12,918 nt of DNA from the NCBI GenBank assembly GCA_017883105.1, contig JADGOF010000026.1, positions 1-12,918 on the forward strand, given 5' to 3'. The translations under genes were made by a program, and so were the position numbers. The notes under the pieces are model-generated. The model was not told where the DNA came from and made no database searches. It was given only the letters and a program-made list of their open reading frames with translations. This DNA comes from Acidimicrobiales bacterium. Its GTDB lineage: Bacteria; Actinomycetota; Acidimicrobiia; Acidimicrobiales; RAAP-2. Below are positions 6,149 to 12,597 of the stretch, one piece after another; the first letter of the stretch is position 1, and each line of letters starts with the position of its first letter.

Positions 6149-6255
6149 CAGGGACGAGGTTAGGCAGGATCGGGGGCGGTAATCAAACCCGGCGGGAGGT
6201 GCACCGACCGCCCGCATCTGCTAGTGCTCCAATTCACAAGAAGGCGACTACGACC

Positions 6256-7155
6256 TCAGAGGGCGAACATGTCCCGGGCATTCTGAGTGGATACGTAGGC
6301 CAATTCCAAAGTCTCAACCTCTTTGACCTGGGCAATTGCTGCTCCGACCAACGGAACCCTCGATGGTTCGTTGAGGGTTCCGCGATGGGGAGCCGGCGTG
6401 AGGAAAGGGGTGTCCGTCTCCACCAGCAACCGGTCCAGGGGACAGAGGGCTGCGGCCTCCCGGACATCCTCGGCGTTCTTGAAGGTGACCACCCCACTGA
6501 ACGACAACGAGGCTCCGAGGTCGAGACACTTGCGGGCTTCGACCGGGCCGCCGGTGAAGCAGTGGATGATGGTGCGCTCGGGCACACCGGTTGCCCGCAG
6601 AATGTCCACGGTGTCGTCCCACGCCTCGCGGGTGTGGACCACCATGGTGAGGTGGTGCCGGTTGGCCAACTCGATCTGCCGGGCGAACGCCTCCCGTTGC
6701 ACCGGCCGCGGCGAGTGGTCGTAGTGATAGTCGAGACCGCACTCCCCGATGCCCACCACCACCCGTTCGGGGGTGCCTCGAGGAGCGGTGGCACCCCTGG
6801 CGGCGCCGACCTGTCCGCCCGATGCCAGCTCGGCCGTCAGCAGCGAGTCGAGCGAATCGACCCCGTCCACGGCGTCATGGGGGTGGAGGCCGATCGTGGC
6901 CCACAGTTCGACCCCTTCGGCGACCGCCACCGAGTCGGGGCGGCGCATGGCCCGCACCAGGTGGACCGCCTCGGACGACGAGCCGGCTCCCGTCCCCACG
7001 CAGACCATCCTCGTCACTCCCGCCTCGGCGGCCCGGGCGATCGTTCCTGTCAGGCGGTTGGCATGGGCGCCCTCTTCGGCCGCCTCGGCGGACGGGACGA
7101 ACTCGTCCTGCAGGTGGCAGTGGGAGTCGAACCACTCGATCACTGCTTCGTGCAC
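6256..7155 (-). CDS. tatD: TatD-family metal-dependent hydrolase (DNase)
   Basis: TatD proteins are cytoplasmic metal-dependent TIM-barrel nucleases (3'-5' exonuclease activity on DNA and RNA in E. coli), linked to DNA repair and RNA turnover. The 299-residue sequence keeps the metal ligands: H12 and H14 in SHCHL, E138 in GIGECGLDYHY, H174 in VVHTREAW, H198 in IIHCFTGG and D248 in VETDTPFL. Between the IGLHPHD segment and the E138 strand there is an extra stretch of about 30 residues (100-130) compared with E. coli TatD. The GTG start at 7155 follows GGAG (7164-7161) by 5 nt. A second in-frame GTG at codon 5 is possible. The gene begins 11 bases after the metG stop and should be co-transcribed with it. 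A terminator lies downstream at 6121-6148. Confidence 0.93.
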   Translation of the reverse strand: MHEAVIEWFDSHCHLQDEFVPSAEAAEEGAHANRLTGTIARAAEAGVTRMVCVGTGAGSSSEAVHLVRAMRRPDSVAVAEGVELWATIGLHPHDAVDGVDSLDSLLTAELASGGQVGAARGATAPRGTPERVVVGIGECGLDYHYDHSPRPVQREAFARQIELANRHHLTMVVHTREAWDDTVDILRATGVPERTIIHCFTGGPVEARKCLDLGASLSFSGVVTFKNAEDVREAAALCPLDRLLVETDTPFLTPAPHRGTLNEPSRVPLVGAAIAQVKEVETLELAYVSTQNARDMFAL

Positions 7156-7166
7156 TGGAGCTCCGA

Positions 7167-8675
7167 CTAGACCTTGCGCCGCGGGAAGAGCGGGGCCGCC
7201 TTCTCCACCGGCCTACCGCCCGGATACCCTCCCCAGATACCTGCTTCCGGCAGGCGTTGCTCCGCCGGTGAGCCCTCGAGCCCGATGCGCCGCCAGATCT
7301 CCTCGGCGCTGGCCGGCATGGCCGGCACCACCAGGATGGAGACGATGCGCAGCACCTCGAGGGCACTGCCCAGCACCGAGTCGACCGCCGGGCCCGGTTC
7401 GGCCTTCCAGGGCTCGGCCTTCTCCAGCTCAGCGTTGGTCTCGCGGATCAGGCGCCAGGTGGCCTCGAGGGCCAAGTTGGGCTGACCGGCGTTCCACGCC
7501 TGGGTGGCCTCGGCCACCACCGTGGCCGCGATCGACGCCAGCCGGCTGTCAGAGGAGGGAGCAGGGCCGGTGCCCTCGCACTTGGAGCCCACCACGGTGG
7601 CCACCCGGGACAGGAGGTTCCCCAGATTGTTGGCCAGGTCCGAGTTGTACCGGCTGACGATCCCCTCGGCCGAGAACTCGCCGTCGCTGCCCAGGGGGAT
7701 GTCGCGGAGCAGGTGGTAGCGAACCGGATCCACGCCATACTCGGCAACCAGGTCACCCGGGGCGATCTGGTTCACGCTGGAGTTGGACATCTTCTCGCCT
7801 CCCAGCAGCAACCAACCGTGCACCTGCACGTGGGCCGGCGGTTCGATGCCTGCGGCCATGCACATGGCCGGCCACCACACGCAGTGGAAGCGGATGATCT
7901 CCTTGCCGATCAGGTGGTGCACCGCCGGCCACCACGTCTCGAAACGGCCCTCGTCCTGCCCGTACCCGATGGCCGTCAGGTAGTTGATCAGCGCGTCGTA
8001 CCAGACATAGAAGACGTGGCGATCGTCCCAGGGGACCCGCACCCCCCAGTCGATCGAGGTGCGGGTGATCGAAATGTCCCGGAGTCCTCCCTTGATGAAG
8101 CTGAGGGCCTCGTTGCGCTTCGACTCGGGGACGACAGCCGTCGGGTTGGCTTCGTACCAGTCGATCAGCTTCTGTTCGAAGGCACTGAGACGGAAGAAGT
8201 AGTTCTCCTCCTCGAGGTGCTCCACCGGCGTCCGGTGGATCGGACAGAGACCGCCGCCGACCAACTCGTCCTCGCCGTAGTACTGCTCGCAGGAGACGCA
8301 GTAGAGGCCGCGGTAGGTGTCCTTGAAGATGTACCCGTTGTCGTTGATCTGGCTCAGAAAGTGCTGCACGGCGCCGGCGTGCCTGGGCTCGGTGGTGCGG
8401 ATGAAATCGTCGTTGGCGATGTTGAGCTCCGCCCAGGCCGAAGCGAACCGTGGGGCCAGCTGGTCGGTCCACGCCTTGGGGGCGAGCCCCTGCTCCTCTG
8501 CAGCCCGGGCCACCTTCTGGCCGTGCTCGTCGGTGCCGGTGAGGAAGAAGACGTCGTCCCCGATCAACCGGTGCCACCGGGCCAGGGCATCGGCGTTGAC
8601 CGTCGTGTAGGCATGGCCCACGTGGGGCGCATCCTTGACGTAGTAGATGGGTGTGGTGATGTAGTACTTGGACAC
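7167..8675 (-). CDS. metG: Methionyl-tRNA synthetase
   Basis: MetG charges tRNA-Met, including initiator tRNA, with methionine. The 502-residue product is a class I synthetase of the short actinobacterial type, without a C-terminal tRNA-binding domain. It begins SKYYITTPIYYVKDAPHVGH, with the HIGH-type motif HVGH at 18-21 and TGTDEHGQ at 47-53. KMSNS at 295-299 is the KMSKS-type loop. A probable zinc knuckle carries C126, C129 and C144, with H147 where a fourth cysteine may stand. YFFRLS and the WYDALINY segment are also typical. The reading frame extends 96 codons upstream, but that part is low-complexity Pro/Arg sequence unlike any MetG. The GTG at 8675 starts exactly at the family motif, with TACGCT 8 nt upstream and no Shine-Dalgarno sequence, suggesting a leaderless transcript. 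Confidence 0.95.
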   Translation of the reverse strand: MSKYYITTPIYYVKDAPHVGHAYTTVNADALARWHRLIGDDVFFLTGTDEHGQKVARAAEEQGLAPKAWTDQLAPRFASAWAELNIANDDFIRTTEPRHAGAVQHFLSQINDNGYIFKDTYRGLYCVSCEQYYGEDELVGGGLCPIHRTPVEHLEEENYFFRLSAFEQKLIDWYEANPTAVVPESKRNEALSFIKGGLRDISITRTSIDWGVRVPWDDRHVFYVWYDALINYLTAIGYGQDEGRFETWWPAVHHLIGKEIIRFHCVWWPAMCMAAGIEPPAHVQVHGWLLLGGEKMSNSSVNQIAPGDLVAEYGVDPVRYHLLRDIPLGSDGEFSAEGIVSRYNSDLANNLGNLLSRVATVVGSKCEGTGPAPSSDSRLASIAATVVAEATQAWNAGQPNLALEATWRLIRETNAELEKAEPWKAEPGPAVDSVLGSALEVLRIVSILVVPAMPASAEEIWRRIGLEGSPAEQRLPEAGIWGGYPGGRPVEKAAPLFPRRKV

Positions 8676-8683
8676 TGCCCGGT

Positions 8684-8689
8684 AGCGTA
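8684..8689 (-). promoter_or_regulatory. -10-like box TACGCT of metG
   Basis: On the minus strand TACGCT fits TANNNT and ends 8 nt before the GTG at 8675. No Shine-Dalgarno sequence lies between. This supports the internal start chosen for metG and a leaderless or near-leaderless mRNA. It lies in the 188-base divergent gap shared with the NUDIX gene. Confidence 0.35.
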
Positions 8690-8863
8690 CCGATCCCCAC
8701 GACCATCGCCGACGGATCGCCCGGGCCGGGCCGGGGCCGATCACGCCCGATCGGGTGAGCGCTCCTAGGATCCATCCCCATGCCGGCTCTCCTCTCCCTC
8801 CTTCGTCTGTCGCCGATCGAGTCGGGCGTGGAAGGTTTCCCGTGGGGCGCGGGGTTCCAGTAG

Positions 8864-9298
8864 ATGCAAACGGACCCGACCGGGCCGGAGCTCCGCCAGC
8901 GGGTCGCCGTCTACGGGATCTGTGAGGACGCGGGCGACCGGGTGCTGCTGGTGCGAGCGGCACCGTACCTGACAGTGGCCGGACGTTGGTTCCTCCCCGG
9001 GGGTGGGATCGACCACGGTGAGCATCCGGTTGCCGCCCTGCAGCGGGAGTTCCACGAGGAGACCGGGCTAGACGTCGAGGTCGGCCCCTTCAAAGGGGTG
9101 CTGTCGGACATGTTCACCCTGCCCGACAGGAGCAGCCTCCACACTGTCCGTATCGTCTATGCGATAGACAGCTTTTCGGGATCGTTGCGGGACGAGACCG
9201 GCGGCTCCACCGATACCGCGGCATGGCTACCCCTCGGTGAGGCGCTCGACCTCCCACTGATGCCCTACGTGATCCGGGCCCTCACCGAACTGCGCTGA
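8864..9298 (+). CDS. NUDIX hydrolase
   Basis: The 144-residue protein is one NUDIX domain. The signature G-x5-E-x7-REU-x-EE-x-G-U is complete: G47, E53, R61-E62-F63, E65-E66, G68-L69 within GGGIDHGE...REFHEETGL. Family members hydrolyse nucleoside diphosphates linked to another group (for example oxidised dNTPs, ADP-ribose or NADH). Substrate cannot be told from the motif. WFLPGGGI before the box resembles MutT/ADP-ribose pyrophosphatase-like enzymes. The ATG at 8864 is the first good start; a GGGG run about 15 nt upstream is a poor ribosome-binding site. The gene diverges from metG and converges on msrA with 31 bases between stops and no terminator seen there. Confidence 0.9.
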   Translation: MQTDPTGPELRQRVAVYGICEDAGDRVLLVRAAPYLTVAGRWFLPGGGIDHGEHPVAALQREFHEETGLDVEVGPFKGVLSDMFTLPDRSSLHTVRIVYAIDSFSGSLRDETGGSTDTAAWLPLGEALDLPLMPYVIRALTELR

Positions 9299-9329
9299 CC
9301 CCGATATCAGCCCGAACAACGGCAACCGA

Positions 9330-9872
9330 TCACCAGTTGGCGACGTGGCAACCGCCCCGACCTGTCTTTTCGGTGAAGCGCTGGTGGTACTCCTCGGCCG
9401 GCCAGAAGATGGTGGCCGGCGCCACCTCGGTCACGATTGGGCGCGCAAAACGGGCCTGGTACTCATCGAGGGAGGCACGGGCGGCCTTCTCCTGCGCCTC
9501 GTTGTGGGTGAAGACGGCCGAGCGGTACTGGGTGCCACGGTCGGGGCCCTGCCTATTGGGGGCGGTCGGATCGTGATGGCGCCAGAACTCCTCCAACAAC
9601 CTCTCGAGCGGCACCCGGCTCGGGTCGAACGTCACCAGCACGGCTTCGGCGTGGCCGGTGGAACCCGAGCACACCTGCTCATAGGTCGGATGGTCCGCCT
9701 GGCCGCCTTCATATCCCGTGATCGCATCGGTCACCCCCGGAATGGCCCGGAAGAACTCCTCCACCCCCCAGAAGCACCCCGCCGCGAACGCCGCCCGGTC
9801 CAGCCCATCGGGGATGTCATTCGGGGCGATCTCCGGGGCCTGCGTGCTGTCTACCTGGCTTCGTCCGAACAT
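9330..9872 (-). CDS. msrA: Peptide-methionine (S)-S-oxide reductase
   Basis: MsrA reduces the S-epimer of methionine sulfoxide in proteins and free methionine, repairing oxidative damage with thioredoxin as usual electron donor. The 180-residue protein has the catalytic motif GCFWGVEEFF with C33. It also has GYEGG, the conserved STGHAEAVLVTFDP, FWRHHDPTAPNRQGPD and GTQYRSAVF, and ends in GRGGCHVANW, where C175 is the probable resolving cysteine. The ATG at 9872 is chosen over an upstream extension of 30 codons because GGGAGG (9885-9880) sits 7 nt before it, the best ribosome-binding site in the window. The gene lies about 100 bases past the rsmI stop on the same strand, so it may be read from its own promoter or from readthrough. 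Confidence 0.95.
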   Translation of the reverse strand: MFGRSQVDSTQAPEIAPNDIPDGLDRAAFAAGCFWGVEEFFRAIPGVTDAITGYEGGQADHPTYEQVCSGSTGHAEAVLVTFDPSRVPLERLLEEFWRHHDPTAPNRQGPDRGTQYRSAVFTHNEAQEKAARASLDEYQARFARPIVTEVAPATIFWPAEEYHQRFTEKTGRGGCHVANW

Positions 9873-9879
9873 CTCGTTT

Positions 9880-9885
9880 CCTCCC
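9880..9885 (-). promoter_or_regulatory. Strong ribosome-binding site of msrA
   Basis: GGGAGG on the minus strand, 7 nt before the ATG at 9872. It decides the start against an upstream in-frame extension to 9962, which has no such site and adds residues not typical of MsrA. Confidence 0.7.
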
Positions 9886-9977
9886 TTGAACACCTTGGTG
9901 GGTGCAACCTCCGGCACCACGCCGTCATTCCGACTCTCGATACCGTTCCAATGGCCCGTCACGCAGGCGGCGGGGCG

Positions 9978-11069
9978 TTACGGGGCCTGGTTCCCTCCGA
10001 GCCCACCGTTGACCGGCGGCCCATCGGCGGCCCGCAGGGCGAGCGCCAGTTCGTAGACGCGACGGCGCGGCACCCCGAACGCCGCCGCCACGTCGTCGAC
10101 CACCCTCCGGGTCCGCTCGCCCGCGGCCAGCCGTTCGGTCAACGCGGCCGACAGGGAGTCGTCGTCCACCTCCGGCCCGACGACGTCGGGGGCACCGGCC
10201 ACCACCAGCACCACCTCCCCCCGGACAGGACGGAGGTCGGCCCACTCCGCCGCGTCGGCAAGCGTCCCTCTCCAGATCTCCTCGTGCAGCTTGGTGAGCT
10301 CGCGGGCCACCGCCACCCGGCGATCGGCGCCGCACGCATCGGCCAGATCGCGCACCGTGGCGGCCACCCGTCCGGGTGCCTCGAAGAGCACCGTCGTCCG
10401 GGGCTCGGCGGCAACCGAGGCCATCCGTACCTTCCGATCACGGCCCGACCGGGGGAGGAAGCCCTCAAAACAGAACCGGTCGGTGGCCAAGCCGCTGGCC
10501 ACCAGTGCGGCCAGGACGGCCGAGGGACCGGGCACCACGGTGACGGTGAGGCCGGCCTCCGCGGCCGCGGCCACCACCCGGCCGCCCGGATCGGAGACGC
10601 CCGGCATCCCTGCGTCGCTGACCACGGCAACCATGCGCCCCTCCTCTACCGATCGGAGGATTCCGGCGATCCGGTCCTCCTCGTTGTGCTCGTGCAGTGA
10701 CCGAAGGGACACGCCGGTGATGCCGGCGTGGGTCAGCAACTTGCGCGAGTGGCGGGTGTCCTCGCAGTAGATGACGTCGGCATCGGCCAGCGCCTCCACG
10801 GCCCGGGGTGACAGGTCACCCAGATTGCCGATCGGAGTGCCGACCAGCACCACTGCTCCACCGGCGCGGGACACCGGAGGCCCGTCGTCGGCTTCTTCCA
10901 TGCCCGGGACTCCGTTACCAGCATCGTCTCCGTCGGCAATCCCGTCGTGCTCGGGCGGTGGCTCGCCTGACTCGTCAGCGCCTGACCACATCTCCAACTC
11001 CTCGAGCACGTCAGGGTCGACCTCGTCCTCCGACGCCGAGCCGACCGGCCCAGTCTGCGAAGAGCTCAT
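9978..11069 (-). CDS. rsmI: 16S rRNA (cytidine(1402)-2'-O)-methyltransferase
   Basis: RsmI methylates the ribose 2'-O of C1402 in the decoding centre of 16S rRNA using S-adenosylmethionine. The 363-residue protein is a tetrapyrrole-methylase-fold enzyme: VLVGTPIGNLGDLSPRA (75-91), VIYCEDTRHSRKLL, VSDAGMPGVSDPG, VVPGPSAVLAAL, CFEGFLPR and ELTKLHEE are family motifs. A C-terminal helical segment (RRVVDDVAAAFGVPRRRVYELAL) resembles the HTH-like tail of RsmI. Before the catalytic domain there is an unusual extension of about 70 residues, very rich in Asp, Glu, Gly and Pro, lacking in E. coli RsmI. The ATG at 11069 overlaps the stop of the DUF192 gene as ATGA, and GGAG lies 8 nt upstream within that gene, so the two are translationally coupled. 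Confidence 0.94.
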   Translation of the reverse strand: MSSSQTGPVGSASEDEVDPDVLEELEMWSGADESGEPPPEHDGIADGDDAGNGVPGMEEADDGPPVSRAGGAVVLVGTPIGNLGDLSPRAVEALADADVIYCEDTRHSRKLLTHAGITGVSLRSLHEHNEEDRIAGILRSVEEGRMVAVVSDAGMPGVSDPGGRVVAAAAEAGLTVTVVPGPSAVLAALVASGLATDRFCFEGFLPRSGRDRKVRMASVAAEPRTTVLFEAPGRVAATVRDLADACGADRRVAVARELTKLHEEIWRGTLADAAEWADLRPVRGEVVLVVAGAPDVVGPEVDDDSLSAALTERLAAGERTRRVVDDVAAAFGVPRRRVYELALALRAADGPPVNGGLGGNQAP

Positions 11070-11395
11070 CCCCGCAGCTCCAGCTTGTCGCCGACCCGCA
11101 GGCCCCACCGGTCGAACGCTCCGGCCTGGGCCTCGACCACTGAACGGCCTCTTCGGCGGGGCACGCTCATGCGCCAGGGACGCAGGGTGGCCACCCCGAC
11201 CACCACCATCTCCTTGTCACAGAAGGCCACGTCGATCGGGAATCGCATGCCCACAGTGTGCACCGACCGGGTCCGGGGCAGCACCATCGCCCCTTCATAG
11301 CTGGTCCGTCCGAGCAGGCCCTTGGTGCGCCCGGCCAGTCCCGTAGCCACCTCCGCGGTGGCCAGCACATCGCCGTCGCGTAGCAGCCAGGTCAC
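11066..11395 (-). CDS. DUF192 domain-containing protein
   Basis: This 109-residue protein matches the DUF192 family throughout. It has the typical GLAGRTKGLLGR start, the VHTVGMRFPIDVAFCD centre and the ending GAFDRWGLRVGDKLEL. The family's biochemical function is not established; many members are exported, but this one has no signal peptide and is probably cytoplasmic. It starts with GTG at 11395, preceded by a GGGGGG run 6 nt upstream. Its TGA overlaps the rsmI ATG by one base on each side (ATGA), forming a two-gene unit. It diverges from the bL37 gene, with only 53 bases between the two start codons. Confidence 0.88.
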   Translation of the reverse strand: MTWLLRDGDVLATAEVATGLAGRTKGLLGRTSYEGAMVLPRTRSVHTVGMRFPIDVAFCDKEMVVVGVATLRPWRMSVPRRRGRSVVEAQAGAFDRWGLRVGDKLELRG

Positions 11396-11433
11396 CGTCG
11401 ACCCCCCGTTTTCCGGTGGGGAGTCGGAGCGAG

Positions 11434-11439
11434 TAGCCT
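11434..11439 (+). promoter_or_regulatory. -10-like box TAGCCT of the bL37 gene
   Basis: TAGCCT ends 9 nt before the GTG at 11449, the same spacing as at the response regulator gene. No Shine-Dalgarno sequence fits, so the short gene is probably expressed from a leaderless or near-leaderless mRNA. Confidence 0.45.
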
Positions 11440-11448
11440 TTCCGAACT

Positions 11449-11532
11449 GTGTCGAAACGAACCAACAAGCGCAAGCTCCGGGCCAAGAAGAAGGCCAACC
11501 ACGGCAAGAAGCCGAACTGCGGGCGAGGCTGA
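11449..11532 (+). CDS. 50S ribosomal protein bL37 (27 aa)
   Basis: A 27-residue basic protein is read from GTG: it begins MSKRTNKRKLRAKKK and continues ANHGKKPNCGRG. The core KANHGKKPN corresponds to KANHGKRPN of mycobacterial bL37, a 24-residue large-subunit protein found in mycobacterial ribosome structures. The recognition is from memory of that protein and rests on a short but distinctive motif plus the composition (11 Lys/Arg in the first 15 residues after Met). It differs by a C-terminal CGRG extension with one cysteine. The start is supported by a TAGCCT -10-like box 9 nt upstream. The gene sits between the divergent DUF192-rsmI pair and the convergent GDPD gene, with no partner on its strand. 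Confidence 0.87.
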   Translation: MSKRTNKRKLRAKKKANHGKKPNCGRG

Positions 11533-11689
11533 GCCCTCCGGGCCCACCGTCCTCCGAGCTGTCAGCCCCACCGCCGGCACCTCACTCCGCACTTCGACCG
11601 CCCCGACTCCGTCCGCAGTAACCCTGCTGTCCGGGAGGCCTTGGCGCGCGCCGTATTCGGGCTGGCGCACCTCTCGGTGGTCAAGAGGT

Positions 11690-12571
11690 TCAACCCTGCG
11701 AGCGCCATGCAACACCGAGGCGGTTGAGCACCCCGACCAACGCGGTGGGCCGGTCGGTGATGATCCCGTCCACGCCGAGGCCGCACAGATGCTCCATCTC
11801 CGACTCCTCCTCGATAGTCCATACGTGGACGGCCAGACCCTCACGGTGGGCAACCTCGACGAATTGCTCGTCGACCAGCGTGAGGTCGCCGTAGCTGACC
11901 GGCACCTGGAGGGCCACGTGACGCATGGGCTCTGGGTCCTCGCCGGCCCGCACTGAGCGGTAGAACGCCGCGGTGGCCAGGGTGCCAGCCGAGGTCGGTA
12001 CCTCCGGGGCAAAGGCGGAGAACGCCTCGGTGGCGGAGTCGATGAAGGAGGCCACGATCACATCGTCGACCCTCCCGCAACGCCGGAGCATGCGGGCCAG
12101 CTTCTCTTCGTACGGTTCGACCACCGGACCGGTCTGCTTGATGTCGAGGTTGAGCACCACCCCGGGGAACTCCTCGAGCACCTCCTCCAACAGGGCGAAC
12201 CCGAACCGTCGGTCTCCGGGGGCCCGCCCCCGGTGCGGATACTGATGAGGTTCGAGGCCGGGCGAGACGTCGGCCCCCGGGGCCCACCAGTAGGAGTTGT
12301 CTAACCGACGGAGCTCGTCGAAGGTCTGATCGGCGATCTGTCCGGTGCTGTCGGTGGTCCGGTCGACGGTGGCGTCGTGGCACACCACCAGGTGCCCCTC
12401 GGCAGTGGCGTGGACGTCCAGCTCGATGCCGGTGGCTCCGGCCTCGAGGGCGGCGGCGATGGCGTGGAGGGTGGACGACGGGTTCTCCCACGCCCCTCCC
12501 TGGTGGGCGTAGGCAATGACCCGACGCTCCACCCACGGTGACCGCTTGGCCGAAACGGAGGAGGCGGGCAT
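11690..12571 (-). CDS. Glycerophosphodiester phosphodiesterase
   Basis: GDPD enzymes hydrolyse glycerophosphodiesters from phospholipid turnover to glycerol-3-phosphate and an alcohol, using a TIM barrel and a metal ion. The 293-residue protein shows AHQGGAWENPSST (H23, E29, N30), GIELDVHATAEGHLVVCHD with E50, D52 and the second catalytic H65, LNLDIKQ and a C-terminal VHVWTIEEESEM...GVDGIITDRP. The first motif reads H-Q-G where the best-known enzymes have H-R-G. No signal peptide is present, so it is probably cytoplasmic. The ATG at 12571 has TACCGT 6 nt upstream, fitting a leaderless start. A start about 14 residues further in, nearer RRVIAYAHQGG, cannot be excluded. It diverges from the gene at 12598. 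Confidence 0.91.
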   Translation of the reverse strand: MPASSVSAKRSPWVERRVIAYAHQGGAWENPSSTLHAIAAALEAGATGIELDVHATAEGHLVVCHDATVDRTTDSTGQIADQTFDELRRLDNSYWWAPGADVSPGLEPHQYPHRGRAPGDRRFGFALLEEVLEEFPGVVLNLDIKQTGPVVEPYEEKLARMLRRCGRVDDVIVASFIDSATEAFSAFAPEVPTSAGTLATAAFYRSVRAGEDPEPMRHVALQVPVSYGDLTLVDEQFVEVAHREGLAVHVWTIEEESEMEHLCGLGVDGIITDRPTALVGVLNRLGVAWRSQG

Positions 12572-12577
12572 GGAAGA

Positions 12578-12587
12578 ACGGTAGCCT
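12578..12587. promoter_or_regulatory. Back-to-back -10-like boxes of two divergent genes
   Basis: TAGCCT on the plus strand (12582-12587) ends 10 nt before the ATG at 12598. TACCGT on the minus strand (12583-12578) ends 6 nt before the ATG at 12571. The two boxes share two bases, so the entire gap between start codons is 26 bases. Polymerase binding for one direction would exclude the other. No Shine-Dalgarno sequence is seen for either gene. Confidence 0.4.
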
Positions 12588-12597
12588 CTGCCCCGCC

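Noticed and set aside
6150..6240. tRNA-like T-arm (GGGTTTGATTACC on the minus strand)
   Set aside because: There is no matching acceptor stem, D-arm or anticodon arm around it.
7713..8768. Long plus-strand frame opposite metG
   Set aside because: It is the antisense shadow of metG, which has all synthetase motifs. The shadow has no recognisable domain or start context.
8676..8963. N-terminal extension of MetG by 96 residues
   Set aside because: The extension is Pro/Arg-rich with no similarity to MetG. The family start motif begins exactly at the GTG at 8675, behind a -10-like box.
9345..10700. 451-codon plus-strand frame opposite msrA and rsmI
   Set aside because: It spans two well-identified genes on the other strand and has biased His/Gly/Arg composition typical of antisense frames in GC-rich DNA.
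11643..11652. GGCGCGCGCC palindrome between the bL37 and GDPD genes
   Set aside because: Short and made only of G and C with no loop or U-tract. Chance occurrence is likely at this base composition, so it is not called a terminator.
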